Positions 6,923-14,983 of a stretch of DNA of 20,260 bases are shown here, in pieces (position 1 is the first letter of the stretch; each line of letters begins with the position of its first letter). The notes under the pieces are model-generated. The model saw only the letters and a list, made by a program, of their open reading frames with translations, did not search any database and was not told the DNA's origin. Source of the DNA: Actinomycetota bacterium (GTDB taxonomy: Bacteria > Actinomycetota > Acidimicrobiia > Acidimicrobiales > Ilumatobacteraceae); the NCBI GenBank assembly GCA_010024485.1, contig RGGX01000008.1:1-20260 (forward strand). Direction: 5' to 3'. The translations under genes and the position numbers were made by a program.

Positions 6923-7504
6923 ATGGGAATCGTCGACAACGTGCTGTCCGACGGCCTCGGCGGGCTGTCGCACAACGTGATCACCGGCCGCATCGAGGAC
7001 CTCGTCAAGTGGGCCCGCTCGCGCTCCTCATGGCCGGCCTCGTTCGGTCTGGCCTGCTGCGCGATCGAGATGATGGCGACCGGGGCCGCCCACTACGACA
7101 TCTCGCGCTTCGGCATGGAGGTGTTCCGGGCCTCCCCGCGCCAGGCCGACATCATGATCGTGGCCGGACGCGTCAGTCAGAAGATGGCGCCCGTCCTCCG
7201 GCAGGTCTACGACCAGATGATGGAACCCAAGTGGGTCATCTCGATGGGCGTGTGCGCGTCGAGTGGAGGCATGTTCAACAACTACGCCATCGTGCAGGGC
7301 GTCGACCAGATCGTGCCGGTCGACGTGTACGCCCCCGGCTGCCCGCCGACCCCGGAGACGCTGATCCACGCGATCGAGACCCTCCACGGACTCATCGAGA
7401 GCGGCGAGATCATGCGTCGTCGCGATCTCACCGGCGCTGGCGCCGACATCCACGTCGAGGAGATCCCGGCGACCTCGACCCCCGTCCTCCTCGGAAGCAG
7501 CTGA
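6923..7504 (+). CDS. nuoB: NADH-quinone oxidoreductase subunit B
   Basis: NuoB carries cluster N2, the last [4Fe-4S] cluster, which reduces the quinone. All four ligands are visible: the tandem C45-C46 in LACCAIEMM, C111 in GVCASSGG and C140 in APGCPPTPE. Length is 193 residues from the ATG at 6923; a GTG two codons earlier (6917) is also in frame. It is a peripheral protein with no membrane helix and sits against NuoD, C and I. The sequence is intact and the C-terminal 30 residues after the conserved fold are variable in the family. Confidence 0.97.
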   Translation: MGIVDNVLSDGLGGLSHNVITGRIEDLVKWARSRSSWPASFGLACCAIEMMATGAAHYDISRFGMEVFRASPRQADIMIVAGRVSQKMAPVLRQVYDQMMEPKWVISMGVCASSGGMFNNYAIVQGVDQIVPVDVYAPGCPPTPETLIHAIETLHGLIESGEIMRRRDLTGAGADIHVEEIPATSTPVLLGSS

Positions 7505-7505
7505 C

Positions 7506-8024
7506 ATGAGCGATCAGGCGACGAACGAGGGGACCGAAATGTCCGCCGACGAGGGGTCCGAGTTGCACGGTTGCCCCCTGGTCGACTCCCGGGGACAAGA
7601 GGTTCTGCACGTCCCCCGCGATCGCTACACCGAGGTGCTGCGAGCCCTCACCGACGAGGGCTACGCGATGTGCGTCGACCTGACCGCGGTCGACTACTCC
7701 CGGTTCATGGATCGCGACCTGCCGGAGGGCATCGAGCCGGAGCGCTTCGAGGTGGTCGTCAATCTGCTCGACATCTCGAACCGCCGCCGCCTCCGGGTGC
7801 GCGTGCAGGTTCCCGAGTCCGATCCGGTCGTGCCGACCCTGTTCGACCTCCACCCGGGTACCGAGGCGATGGAGCGCGAGGTCTACGACATGTTCGGCAT
7901 CTCCTTCTCGGACCACCCGGACCCGTCGCGCATCCTCATGCCCGAGGACTGGATCGGGCACCCGTTGCGCAAGGACTACGAGACCGGTTCGATCCCCGTG
8001 CAGTTCAAGGGGGCGCCGACATGA
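7506..8024 (+). CDS. nuoC: NADH-quinone oxidoreductase subunit C
   Basis: This 172-residue peripheral subunit packs against NuoD and B and carries no cofactor. The signature is LHPGTEAMEREVYDMFGI followed by HPDPSRILMPEDWIGHPLRKDY, the usual NuoC ending. The ATG at 7506 is one base after the nuoB stop; an in-frame ATG at 7539 would remove an acidic leader and is possible. NuoC and NuoD are separate here, unlike the fused NuoCD of E. coli. Its stop overlaps the original nuoD start (ATGA at 8021-8024). Confidence 0.96.
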   Translation: MSDQATNEGTEMSADEGSELHGCPLVDSRGQEVLHVPRDRYTEVLRALTDEGYAMCVDLTAVDYSRFMDRDLPEGIEPERFEVVVNLLDISNRRRLRVRVQVPESDPVVPTLFDLHPGTEAMEREVYDMFGISFSDHPDPSRILMPEDWIGHPLRKDYETGSIPVQFKGAPT

Positions 8025-8064
8025 CGATGATCGCCAACGAGGGCGCCCAGGAGATGCGCCCCCG

Positions 8065-8076
8065 CTCCGAGTTCTC
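8065..8076. other. Deletion junction inside nuoD
   Basis: The frame opened by the ATG at 8021 gives a plausible NuoD leader up to here; from 8074 the conserved NuoD sequence resumes in a different frame. The missing length must be 3n+1 bases, probably near 300 judging by family length. No repeat, insertion or N-run marks the join. Confidence 0.75.
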
Positions 8077-8115
8077 CTCGGGATCGACGGTGAGATCCCC
8101 GAGCGCGCCGTCTGG

Positions 8116-9000
8116 ATGCGGATGCTCCTGTCCGAGCTCAACCGGATGAGCTCGCACCTGCTGTTCATGGCGACCAACGGGATGGACCTCGGCGCCGTCT
8201 CGATGATGATCTACGGCTGGCGTGAGCGCGAGGAGGTGCTCAGGTTCTTCCAGAAGGTCACCGGCCTGCGCATGAACCACAACTTCATCCGTCCCGGTGG
8301 TCTCGCCGCCGACCTGCCGGCGGGGTGGCGCGACGACGTGCTCCGACTGCTCGACATGCTCCCCGATCGCCTCGAGGAGTACGACGTCCTCATGACGGGG
8401 CAACCGATCTGGCGCGAGCGCCTGCAGGGGGTCGGGGTCATCACCCCGACCGAGGCCCTCGCCCTCGGGGCGACCGGGCCGATCCTGCGCTCGACGGGCG
8501 TCGAGTGGGACCTGCGTCGCGACATGCCGTATCTGCGCTACGACGAGGTCGACTTCGACGTGGTGGTCGGTACGTACGGCGACGCCTTTGACCGATACGC
8601 CATCCGCCTGAATGAGATCCGGGAGTCGATGGGCATTGTCCGTCAGATCCTCGATCGGATGCCCTCGGGTGACTACCGCATCCAGGACAAGAAGGTCACG
8701 CCGCCGCCTCGCGCCCGCATCGACGAGTCGATGGAGGCCCTCATCCATCACTTCAAGATCTTCACCGAGGGTTTCCGCGTGCCCGAGGGCGAGGTCTACG
8801 TCGGTATCGAGAGCCCCCGGGGAGAGATCGGCTGCTACATCGCCAGTGACGGCTCACCCACCCCGTATCGGATGCACATGCGCGCCCCCTCCTTCGTCAA
8901 CATCCAGTGCCTGCCGCACATGATGCGCGGCGGTCTGGTCGCCGATGCCGTGGCCGTCATCTCGAGTGTCGACCCGGTGCTCGGGGAGGTCGACCGATGA
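8116..9000 (+). CDS. nuoD: NADH-quinone oxidoreductase subunit D, N-terminal quarter missing
   Basis: NuoD forms the quinone site with NuoB and is related to the large subunit of [NiFe] hydrogenases. The intact part runs from about 8074 (LLGIDGEIPERAVW, before the first Met at 8116) to the proper end SSVDPVLGEVDR. It includes LLSELNRMSSH, the hydrogenase-like fold and the C-terminal PSFVNIQCLPHMM region. The original start is surely the ATG at 8021, which overlaps the nuoC stop and opens MTMIANEGAQEMR, but that frame dies after about 17 residues. The conserved MGPQHPSTHG segment and the first helices, roughly 100 residues, are absent. The His and Tyr of the quinone site include residues from the lost part, so the gene as written cannot be functional. 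Confidence 0.88.
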   Translation: MRMLLSELNRMSSHLLFMATNGMDLGAVSMMIYGWREREEVLRFFQKVTGLRMNHNFIRPGGLAADLPAGWRDDVLRLLDMLPDRLEEYDVLMTGQPIWRERLQGVGVITPTEALALGATGPILRSTGVEWDLRRDMPYLRYDEVDFDVVVGTYGDAFDRYAIRLNEIRESMGIVRQILDRMPSGDYRIQDKKVTPPPRARIDESMEALIHHFKIFTEGFRVPEGEVYVGIESPRGEIGCYIASDGSPTPYRMHMRAPSFVNIQCLPHMMRGGLVADAVAVISSVDPVLGEVDR

Positions 9001-9620
9001 GTCGATTCAGCGCGGAGAACCTCACGCTCGCCCGCGAGATCGTCAGCCGGTACCCGCGACCCAAATCGGCGGTGATCCCGCTGCTGCACCTCGCCCAGGA
9101 GCAGGAGGGATGGATCTCCGAGGAGGCCATGCGCGAGATCGCCGAACTGGTCGGGGTCACCCCGGCCGAGGTGCGGGGCACGGGGACCTTCTACGAGATG
9201 TTCCACTTCGAGCCGATCGGGCGCTACCTCCTGAACATCTGCGGCACGATGTCGTGCGCGCTCATGGGCGCCGGCGAGTTGATGCACGCCGCTGAGGAGG
9301 AGCTCGGTGTCCGCGCTGGTGGAACGACCGATGACGGACTCATCACCCTGCACGGCGCGGAGTGCCAGGCCGCCTGCACCGAGGCGCCGTGCCTCCAGGT
9401 GAACTACCGCTACCGGTTCCGCGTCACCCCAGATGGGGTGCGGCAACTGATCGCCGACCTCCGGTCGGGTGCCCTCTCCGATGAGATCCCGCCGCACGGG
9501 ACCCTCGCCACCGTCCGCCAGCACATCCCGTCCGATCGCGCGGTCGGAGCGGTCGACCCCGATGTCGACACCGCTCCTCCCGCGTGGATCCCGGTGACCG
9601 TCGAGGGAGCGTCGTCGTGA
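8997..9620 (+). CDS. nuoE: NADH-quinone oxidoreductase subunit E
   Basis: NuoE is the thioredoxin-fold subunit holding [2Fe-2S] cluster N1a beside the FMN site. Ligands are C82 and C87 in CGTMSC and C123 and C127 in CQAAC, followed by TEAP. Length is 207 residues from the ATG at 8997, which overlaps the nuoD stop (ATGA). After the conserved fold there is a tail of about 40 residues rich in Pro, Asp and Val, a common but variable extension. It acts in the cytoplasm with NuoF and NuoG as the NADH-oxidising module. Confidence 0.97.
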   Translation: MSRFSAENLTLAREIVSRYPRPKSAVIPLLHLAQEQEGWISEEAMREIAELVGVTPAEVRGTGTFYEMFHFEPIGRYLLNICGTMSCALMGAGELMHAAEEELGVRAGGTTDDGLITLHGAECQAACTEAPCLQVNYRYRFRVTPDGVRQLIADLRSGALSDEIPPHGTLATVRQHIPSDRAVGAVDPDVDTAPPAWIPVTVEGASS

Positions 9621-11029
9621 CCGTCGAGACCTACCCGTGGGCCCCCGGCTTCGTGGCCGGTGACCGTCCCCGCATCGTCACCTCTCGTTTCGAGCATGAG
9701 GACTCGCACACCCTCGAGCGCTACATGGCGACCGGTGGCTACGAGGGCCTGAGGGCCGCGCTCGCGAAGCCAGCCGCCGAGGTGCACGAGCAGGTGCGCG
9801 GTTCGACCCTCCTCGGTCGAGGCGGTGCCGGATTCCCGGCCGGGGTGAAGTGGGGTCTCACCCCCGAGGGTGTGTACCCGAGGTACCTCGTCGTCAACGG
9901 CGACGAGTCCGAGCCCGGCACCTACAAGGACCGACTCCTGATGGAGCGCGACCCCCACCAGCTGATCGAGGGATGCCTGATCGCGTGCTACGCGGCCGGA
10001 CTGTCGCGCTGCTTCCTGTACATCCGCGGTGAGATGGCCCTGGCGCAGGAGCGGGTGGCGACGGCGCTCAACGAGGCCTACGCCGCCGGTCTCGTCGGCC
10101 GGGACATCCTCGGCTCGGGGTTCGGGGTCGACATCGTCCTCCACTGGGGCGCCGGCGCGTACGTGGTCGGCGAGGAGACCGCGCTCATCGAGTCGCTCGA
10201 GGGCAACCGGGGCATGCCGCGTCTCAAGCCCCCGTTCTTCCCGGCCGCGATCGGCCTCTACGGCAAGCCGACGATCGTCAACAACGTCGAGACCCTCTCC
10301 AACCTCCCCTTCATCGCCGCCAACGGCGCGGAGGCCTACACCGCCATCGGGACCGAGACCTCACCGGGGACGCGCATGGTCGCCGTCTCGGGTCACGTGC
10401 GCCGGCCGGGGGTCTACGAGATCGTGAACGGCACCACCACCTTCCGCGACCTGCTCTACGGGGAGGAGTTCTGCGGTGGTATCCGCGACGGGAACGAGCT
10501 CAAGGCCTTCGTGCCCGGAGGTGGCTCCGCCCCCTGGTTCCTTCCCGACCAGCTCGACCTGCCCTTCGAGGGACGCCAGGTCGGCGCCGCTGGTTCCATG
10601 CTCGGTTCCGGCGCGATCATGGTGATGGACTCCACCACCGACATCCCGGCGGCGGCGCTCACGCTCACCCGTTTCTACGCGCATGAGTCGTGCGGAAAGT
10701 GCGTGCCCTGCCGGGAGGGCGGCACCTGGTTGATGCGGGTGCTCGAACGCGTGGTCGCCGGAGAGGGAACCACCGACGATCTCGACCTGCTGCTCGAGGT
10801 GGGGCAGTCGATCTGCCCGGGCGACATGCCGCACGCCTCGAGCGAGGCCCTCGGTCTCGAGGCGACCCCGTTCCCCTACAAGATGACGACGATCTGCTTC
10901 GTGGGCCCCTCGGCCTATGTGCCGGTGCACTCCGCGCTCACCCTGTTCCGCTCGGAGTTCGAGGAGCGGGTCGCCCCGAGTCGTTCACGTACGCGCATCC
11001 CCGTGGTCGCGGTCGGGGGTGGGCAGTGA
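9617..11029 (+). CDS. nuoF: NADH-quinone oxidoreductase subunit F, with an insertion before the last cluster ligand
   Basis: NuoF binds NADH, FMN and [4Fe-4S] cluster N3 and is the electron entry point of complex I. The GTG at 9617 overlaps the nuoE stop (GTGA) and gives 470 residues; an upstream ATG at 9584 lies inside nuoE. The flavin loop GRGGAGFPAG, the NGDESEPGTYKDR segment and WGAGAYVVGEETAL are intact. N3 ligands are C359, C362 and C365 in SCGKCVPC. The fourth is best taken as C427 in TTICFVGPSAYVPV, which aligns with the usual TLCALGDAA. An extra 20 or so residues containing C400 (SICPGDMPH) lie before it, compared with E. coli or Thermus proteins. Confidence 0.96.
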   Translation: MTVETYPWAPGFVAGDRPRIVTSRFEHEDSHTLERYMATGGYEGLRAALAKPAAEVHEQVRGSTLLGRGGAGFPAGVKWGLTPEGVYPRYLVVNGDESEPGTYKDRLLMERDPHQLIEGCLIACYAAGLSRCFLYIRGEMALAQERVATALNEAYAAGLVGRDILGSGFGVDIVLHWGAGAYVVGEETALIESLEGNRGMPRLKPPFFPAAIGLYGKPTIVNNVETLSNLPFIAANGAEAYTAIGTETSPGTRMVAVSGHVRRPGVYEIVNGTTTFRDLLYGEEFCGGIRDGNELKAFVPGGGSAPWFLPDQLDLPFEGRQVGAAGSMLGSGAIMVMDSTTDIPAAALTLTRFYAHESCGKCVPCREGGTWLMRVLERVVAGEGTTDDLDLLLEVGQSICPGDMPHASSEALGLEATPFPYKMTTICFVGPSAYVPVHSALTLFRSEFEERVAPSRSRTRIPVVAVGGGQ

Positions 11030-13398
11030 GCACCACCGAGGACACCGGGGCCGAGGTGGACGACGAGGTCGTCGAACCCGATCCGGACGCGGTCTCGATC
11101 ACCGTGAACGGGCGGTCGGTGACCGCGCGTCGCGGTGATCTGGTGATCGCGGCGGCGGAGCGGGCCGGCGACTACATCCCGAGGTTCTGCTACCACCCGC
11201 GTATGTCCTCGGTCGGCATGTGTCGTCAGTGCCTGGTCGAGATCGACACGGGGCGCGGACCGATGCTGCAGCCCTCGTGCATGGTGACCGTCTCGGAGGG
11301 GATGGTCGTCGACACCGAGTCCGAGACCACCAAACGCGCCCAGGAGGGCATCCTCGAGCTGCTGCTCGCGAACCACCCGCTCGACTGTCCGGTGTGCGAC
11401 AAGGGTGGCGAGTGCCCCCTCCAGGACCAGGCCTTCAGCCACGGTCCGGGTGAGAGTCGGTACGTCGAGGAGAAGCGTCACTACGAGAAGCCGATCCCCA
11501 TCAGCGATCTCGTCTACCTCGACCGCGAGCGCTGCATCCTGTGCGACCGGTGCACCCGGTTCGCCGATGAGGTGGCCGGCGATGCGCTGATCCACTTCAT
11601 CGACCGGGGCAACGCCACCCAGGTGAACACCTTCCCGGACGAGCCCTTCTCGAGCTACTTCTCTGGGAACACCGTCCAGATCTGTCCGGTGGGCGCGCTG
11701 ACCGCCAAGCCGTACCGCTTCAAGGCTCGTCCGTGGGACCTCGAGCAGGTCGAGAGCACCTGCACCTCCTGCTCGGTGGGATGTCGCATCTCCGTGCACT
11801 CGAGCCGCGACCGCCTCCTGCGTTTCCAAGGGGTCGATGACGAGGCCGTCAACTGGGGATGGCTCTGCGATCGCGGACGCTTCAACTTCGAGTCGGTCCA
11901 CGCCGATCGTCGACTCGCCGAGCCGTTGATCCGATCGGCCGAGGGTCTCGTCCCGACCGACTGGTCCTCGGCGTTGTCGATCACCGCCGACCTCATCCGC
12001 TCCGCCGTCGACGGCGGCGGCCCGGGCTCGGTCGCGGTGCTCGGTGGGGCGCGGGGAACCAACGAGGACGCCCTTGCGTGGTCGGCCCTCGCCGACGCGC
12101 TCGGGGTCGAGAGCCGGGACGCCCGTCTCGGCGACGGCCTCGGCCTCGATCTCCTCGACCTGCCGAGGGCGACGATCGCCGACCTCGCCTCGGCATCGAC
12201 GGTCGTGCTCATGGCTCCCGATCTGAAGGAGGAGCTCCCGGTGCTGCATCTGCGTCTGCGCGACGCGGCACTGCGTTCGGGTACGAGGGTCATCGAGTTC
12301 ACGCAGAGCGGTTCCGGGCTCACCCGCCATGCCTGGAGGAGCATCCGTCACCTCCCGGGCACCGGGGCATCGGCGGTCGCCGAGGCTCTCGCTGATGCCG
12401 AGGTCGCGGCGCAGCTCGCCTCCGGCCCGGTGGTCGTGGTCGCCGGCCGTCAGAACCTCGCCGAGAGCGCGGAGGCCCTCTCCGACCGGGTGGGCGCGGT
12501 GCTCGCGGCGGCTCCCGAGGCCGGGGTCCTGCCGGTGCTCCGACGGGGCAACACCATGGGAGCGCTCGCAGCGGGTCTGCACGGACCGCGCGATGCCGCC
12601 GACATCCTCCGGGAGGCGGCCGAGGGGCGGATCGACCTGCTCATCCTGCTCGGATCCGATCCGCTCGCGGACTTCCCCGACTCGCGTCTGGCCCGCACCG
12701 CGCTCGCCCGCGTCGGCCGGATCGTCTCGCTCGACGGGCATCTCTGCGCCTCGAGTGAACAGGCCGATGTCGTGCTCCCGGTGGCGGTCATGGGCGAGAA
12801 GTCGGGGACGACCACCAACCTCGAGGGCCGTGTGACCCCGGTGTCCCAGAAGGTGACGGTGCACGGTACGGCCCGACCCGACTGGATGATCGCCCTGGAT
12901 CTCGCGAGTCGTCTCGGTGTCGATCTCGGTGTCGCCGATCTCGGCGACCTCACCGCTCGTGTCACCGCCGACGACCGGGGTGTCTGGTCGGTGCCGACCG
13001 GTGTGGAGCCCGCCCACTTCGAGTCGGTGGTCGGTACCAACTACGACTTCCGTCTCGTGCTCTCGCGTCGGCTCTACGACGCGGCGGTGTCCACGCAGTG
13101 CTCCCCGTCGCTCGAGGGTCTCGCCGGCGGTCGCGGACTCTCGGTCCATCCGTCGGATCTTGAGCGCATCGGGGTCGCCTCGGGAGATGACGTCAAGGTG
13201 ATCGGGCCGCGGGGCTCGGTCGTGCTCCCGCCGGGATGCAGAACCGCATCGGCCCCGACAAGGCCGGTCCGTTCGGACTGCTCCAGACCCTCGCCGACGG
13301 CATCAAACTCTTCTTCAAAGAGGACCTCATCCCCGAGCGCTCCGATCGGTTGGTCTTCAAGCTGGCGCCGTTCCTCGCCTTCGTGCCGGCCTTCCTGA
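11026..13398 (+). CDS. nuoG: NADH-quinone oxidoreductase subunit G, C-terminus lost at a join with nuoH
   Basis: NuoG is the large Fe-S subunit that relays electrons from NuoF to NuoI. The GTG at 11026 overlaps the nuoF stop. All cluster sites are present: N1b C55, C66, C69, C85; N5 H117, C121, C124, C130; N4 C170, C173, C176, C220; and an N7 site CxxCxxxC with C246, C249, C253 and C281. A molybdopterin-oxidoreductase-like domain without molybdenum function follows. The true NuoG sequence holds to GPRGSVVLP (about residue 735, near 13230). The remaining 55 residues to the stop at 13398 are an out-of-frame reading of nuoH, so the last 40-50 native residues are missing. Confidence 0.92.
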   Translation: MSTTEDTGAEVDDEVVEPDPDAVSITVNGRSVTARRGDLVIAAAERAGDYIPRFCYHPRMSSVGMCRQCLVEIDTGRGPMLQPSCMVTVSEGMVVDTESETTKRAQEGILELLLANHPLDCPVCDKGGECPLQDQAFSHGPGESRYVEEKRHYEKPIPISDLVYLDRERCILCDRCTRFADEVAGDALIHFIDRGNATQVNTFPDEPFSSYFSGNTVQICPVGALTAKPYRFKARPWDLEQVESTCTSCSVGCRISVHSSRDRLLRFQGVDDEAVNWGWLCDRGRFNFESVHADRRLAEPLIRSAEGLVPTDWSSALSITADLIRSAVDGGGPGSVAVLGGARGTNEDALAWSALADALGVESRDARLGDGLGLDLLDLPRATIADLASASTVVLMAPDLKEELPVLHLRLRDAALRSGTRVIEFTQSGSGLTRHAWRSIRHLPGTGASAVAEALADAEVAAQLASGPVVVVAGRQNLAESAEALSDRVGAVLAAAPEAGVLPVLRRGNTMGALAAGLHGPRDAADILREAAEGRIDLLILLGSDPLADFPDSRLARTALARVGRIVSLDGHLCASSEQADVVLPVAVMGEKSGTTTNLEGRVTPVSQKVTVHGTARPDWMIALDLASRLGVDLGVADLGDLTARVTADDRGVWSVPTGVEPAHFESVVGTNYDFRLVLSRRLYDAAVSTQCSPSLEGLAGGRGLSVHPSDLERIGVASGDDVKVIGPRGSVVLPPGCRTASAPTRPVRSDCSRPSPTASNSSSKRTSSPSAPIGWSSSWRRSSPSCRPS
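13226..13236. other. Deletion junction joining nuoG to nuoH
   Basis: The NuoG frame, intact to GSVVLP, meets the conserved internal NuoH sequence MQNRIGPDKAGP within about ten bases, in another frame. The end of nuoG, any gap, and the first 50-60 residues of NuoH with its first membrane helix are absent. Roughly 300 bases are lost if the proteins had normal length. Confidence 0.8.
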
Positions 13399-14312
13399 TC
13401 TGGTCGGTGATCCCCCTCGGCGGAGACTTCACCGACGGCCGCGACGGCACCGTCGAGTGGTTCGGTCAGGTCACCAGGGTCCAGCTCGCCGACCCGCCCG
13501 TCGGTGTCCTGCTGGTGCTCGCCCTCTCATCGATCGCGGTGTACGGCGTGATGCTCGCCGGCTGGTCGAGCGGGTCGAAGTACCCGCTGCTCGGCTCGGT
13601 GCGGGCATCGGCCCAGATGATCTCCTACGAGGCGGCGCTCGGGCTCAGCCTCGCGACGGTGCTGATGGCGGCGGGCACGCTCTCGACCTCCGGCATCGTC
13701 ATGTCCCAGGACCGTCTCACCGACTGGCACCTCCTCTCCACCGGCGTCGTGCCCTTCGTGGTGTTCCTCATCGCCATGACGGCGGAACTGAACCGCCCGC
13801 CGTTCGACCTGGTCGAGGCGGAGCAGGAGATCGTCGGCGGGTTCCACACCGAGTACTCCTCGATCCGGTTCGCCCTGTTCTTCCTCGCCGAGTTCATGAA
13901 CGTGATCTCGATGAGCGCCCTGTTGGTGACCCTCTTCCTCGGCGGGCCCCAACCGTTGCTCATCGGCTCCTTCGACCTCTTCGCCGTGCTCGGTCCCTTC
14001 GGCGGCACGGCCTGGCTGCTGCTGAAGGTGTTCCTCTTCCTCTATGTGTACGTGTGGTTCCGGGCCACGCTGCCCCGACTCCGCTACGACCAGTTGATGG
14101 ACCTCGGCTGGAAGGTGCTGATCCCGGTGGCGCTCGGCTGGTTCCTCCTCCTCGCCGCCCTGCAACTCGGTCGCGACAACGATCTCTCCCAGACCAACTA
14201 CGTGGCGCTCGTCGTGGTCTGCCTGGTCGTTCTCGGGCTCGGCTATCTGCTCTTCTCCGCGGCGATCGCCGTGGCGCGGCGCAACAGGGACAGGGAAGGA
14301 GCGGCCTACTGA
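13236..14312 (+). CDS. nuoH: NADH-quinone oxidoreductase subunit H, N-terminus missing
   Basis: NuoH is the membrane subunit that forms the quinone tunnel and couples it to the proton pumps. The visible 358 residues begin at the conserved internal MQNRIGPDKAGPFGLLQ, normally preceded by a first membrane helix of about 50-60 residues. That ATG is therefore not the true start. The rest is intact: ADGIKLFFKEDLIP, the acidic quinone-loop segment AELNRPPFDLVEAEQE and EYSSIRFALFFLAEF, with about seven remaining helices. The C-terminal end is complete, and its stop overlaps the nuoI start (TGATG). The gene as written could not give a full subunit. Confidence 0.92.
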   Translation: MQNRIGPDKAGPFGLLQTLADGIKLFFKEDLIPERSDRLVFKLAPFLAFVPAFLIWSVIPLGGDFTDGRDGTVEWFGQVTRVQLADPPVGVLLVLALSSIAVYGVMLAGWSSGSKYPLLGSVRASAQMISYEAALGLSLATVLMAAGTLSTSGIVMSQDRLTDWHLLSTGVVPFVVFLIAMTAELNRPPFDLVEAEQEIVGGFHTEYSSIRFALFFLAEFMNVISMSALLVTLFLGGPQPLLIGSFDLFAVLGPFGGTAWLLLKVFLFLYVYVWFRATLPRLRYDQLMDLGWKVLIPVALGWFLLLAALQLGRDNDLSQTNYVALVVVCLVVLGLGYLLFSAAIAVARRNRDREGAAY

Positions 14313-14983
14313 TGGGCTACCTGGACGGATTCGCCGTCACCCTCCGCCAGCACCGGCTCTTCGGCGGCAAGCGGGTGACCACCTCCTACTCCGGCGGTCG
14401 CGAGGCGCGGCGCGCCGGCCGTGACACCGACCCGTCGGCCGACGACGACGTCAAGGTCGCCAAGCCCGAGCGCCTCCACGGGCGCCACGTCCTGAACCGG
14501 TATCCGGACGGGATGGAGAAGTGCATCGGCTGCGAGCTGTGCGCCGGGGTCTGCCCGGCCAAGTGCATCTACGTCCGCGGCCGCGACAACGATCCGGAGG
14601 ATCCGACCTCGCCGGGGGAGCGCTTCGGGTTCGTCTACGAGATCAACTACCTGCGGTGCATCCACTGCGACCTCTGCGTCGAGGCCTGCCCGACCGAGGC
14701 GATCACCGAGACGAAGCTGTTCGAGTTCTCCTTCACCGACCGTCGCGACGCGATCTACACCAAGGACGAACTGCTCGTCGACGACGAGGGCCGCCCGAAG
14801 CGACTCCCGTGGGAGGACTGGCGCGAGGGCGAGGACGAGATGACCTCCGGCTGGATGCGCGCGACCTCGCCGGCGGGAGACGCGAGTTTCGAGGGCGTCG
14901 AGGGCTGGAGCGGCGAGCTCGGGCACGGTGTGCGCGCCCCTGAGCCCACCCAGGACGTCCGAGACGGATCGGCTGACGACTGA
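14312..14983 (+). CDS. nuoI: NADH-quinone oxidoreductase subunit I
   Basis: NuoI is the 8Fe ferredoxin-like subunit holding clusters N6a and N6b, which pass electrons from NuoG to NuoB. Both motifs are complete: C71, C74, C77, C81 (CIGCELCAGVCP) and C116, C119, C122, C126 (CIHCDLCVEACP). The ATG at 14312 overlaps the nuoH stop and has GGAAGGAG at 14294-14301. Length is 223 residues; a long acidic tail after about residue 150, rich in Glu, Gly and Trp, exceeds the conserved fold. It differs from the ferredoxin at 1710, which lacks the NuoI N-terminal amphipathic region. Confidence 0.97.
   Translation: MGYLDGFAVTLRQHRLFGGKRVTTSYSGGREARRAGRDTDPSADDDVKVAKPERLHGRHVLNRYPDGMEKCIGCELCAGVCPAKCIYVRGRDNDPEDPTSPGERFGFVYEINYLRCIHCDLCVEACPTEAITETKLFEFSFTDRRDAIYTKDELLVDDEGRPKRLPWEDWREGEDEMTSGWMRATSPAGDASFEGVEGWSGELGHGVRAPEPTQDVRDGSADD

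Noticed and set aside
10915..13149. Long open frame on the - strand opposite nuoG (744 codons)
   Set aside because: Codon bias in high-GC DNA keeps the antisense frame open; the product is Arg/Asp/Gly-rich with no domain, while the + strand carries all NuoG cluster motifs.
11026..14312. Natural NuoG-NuoH gene fusion
   Set aside because: The two conserved parts are in different frames and both lack essential ends, so no fused protein could be made; sequence loss explains it better.
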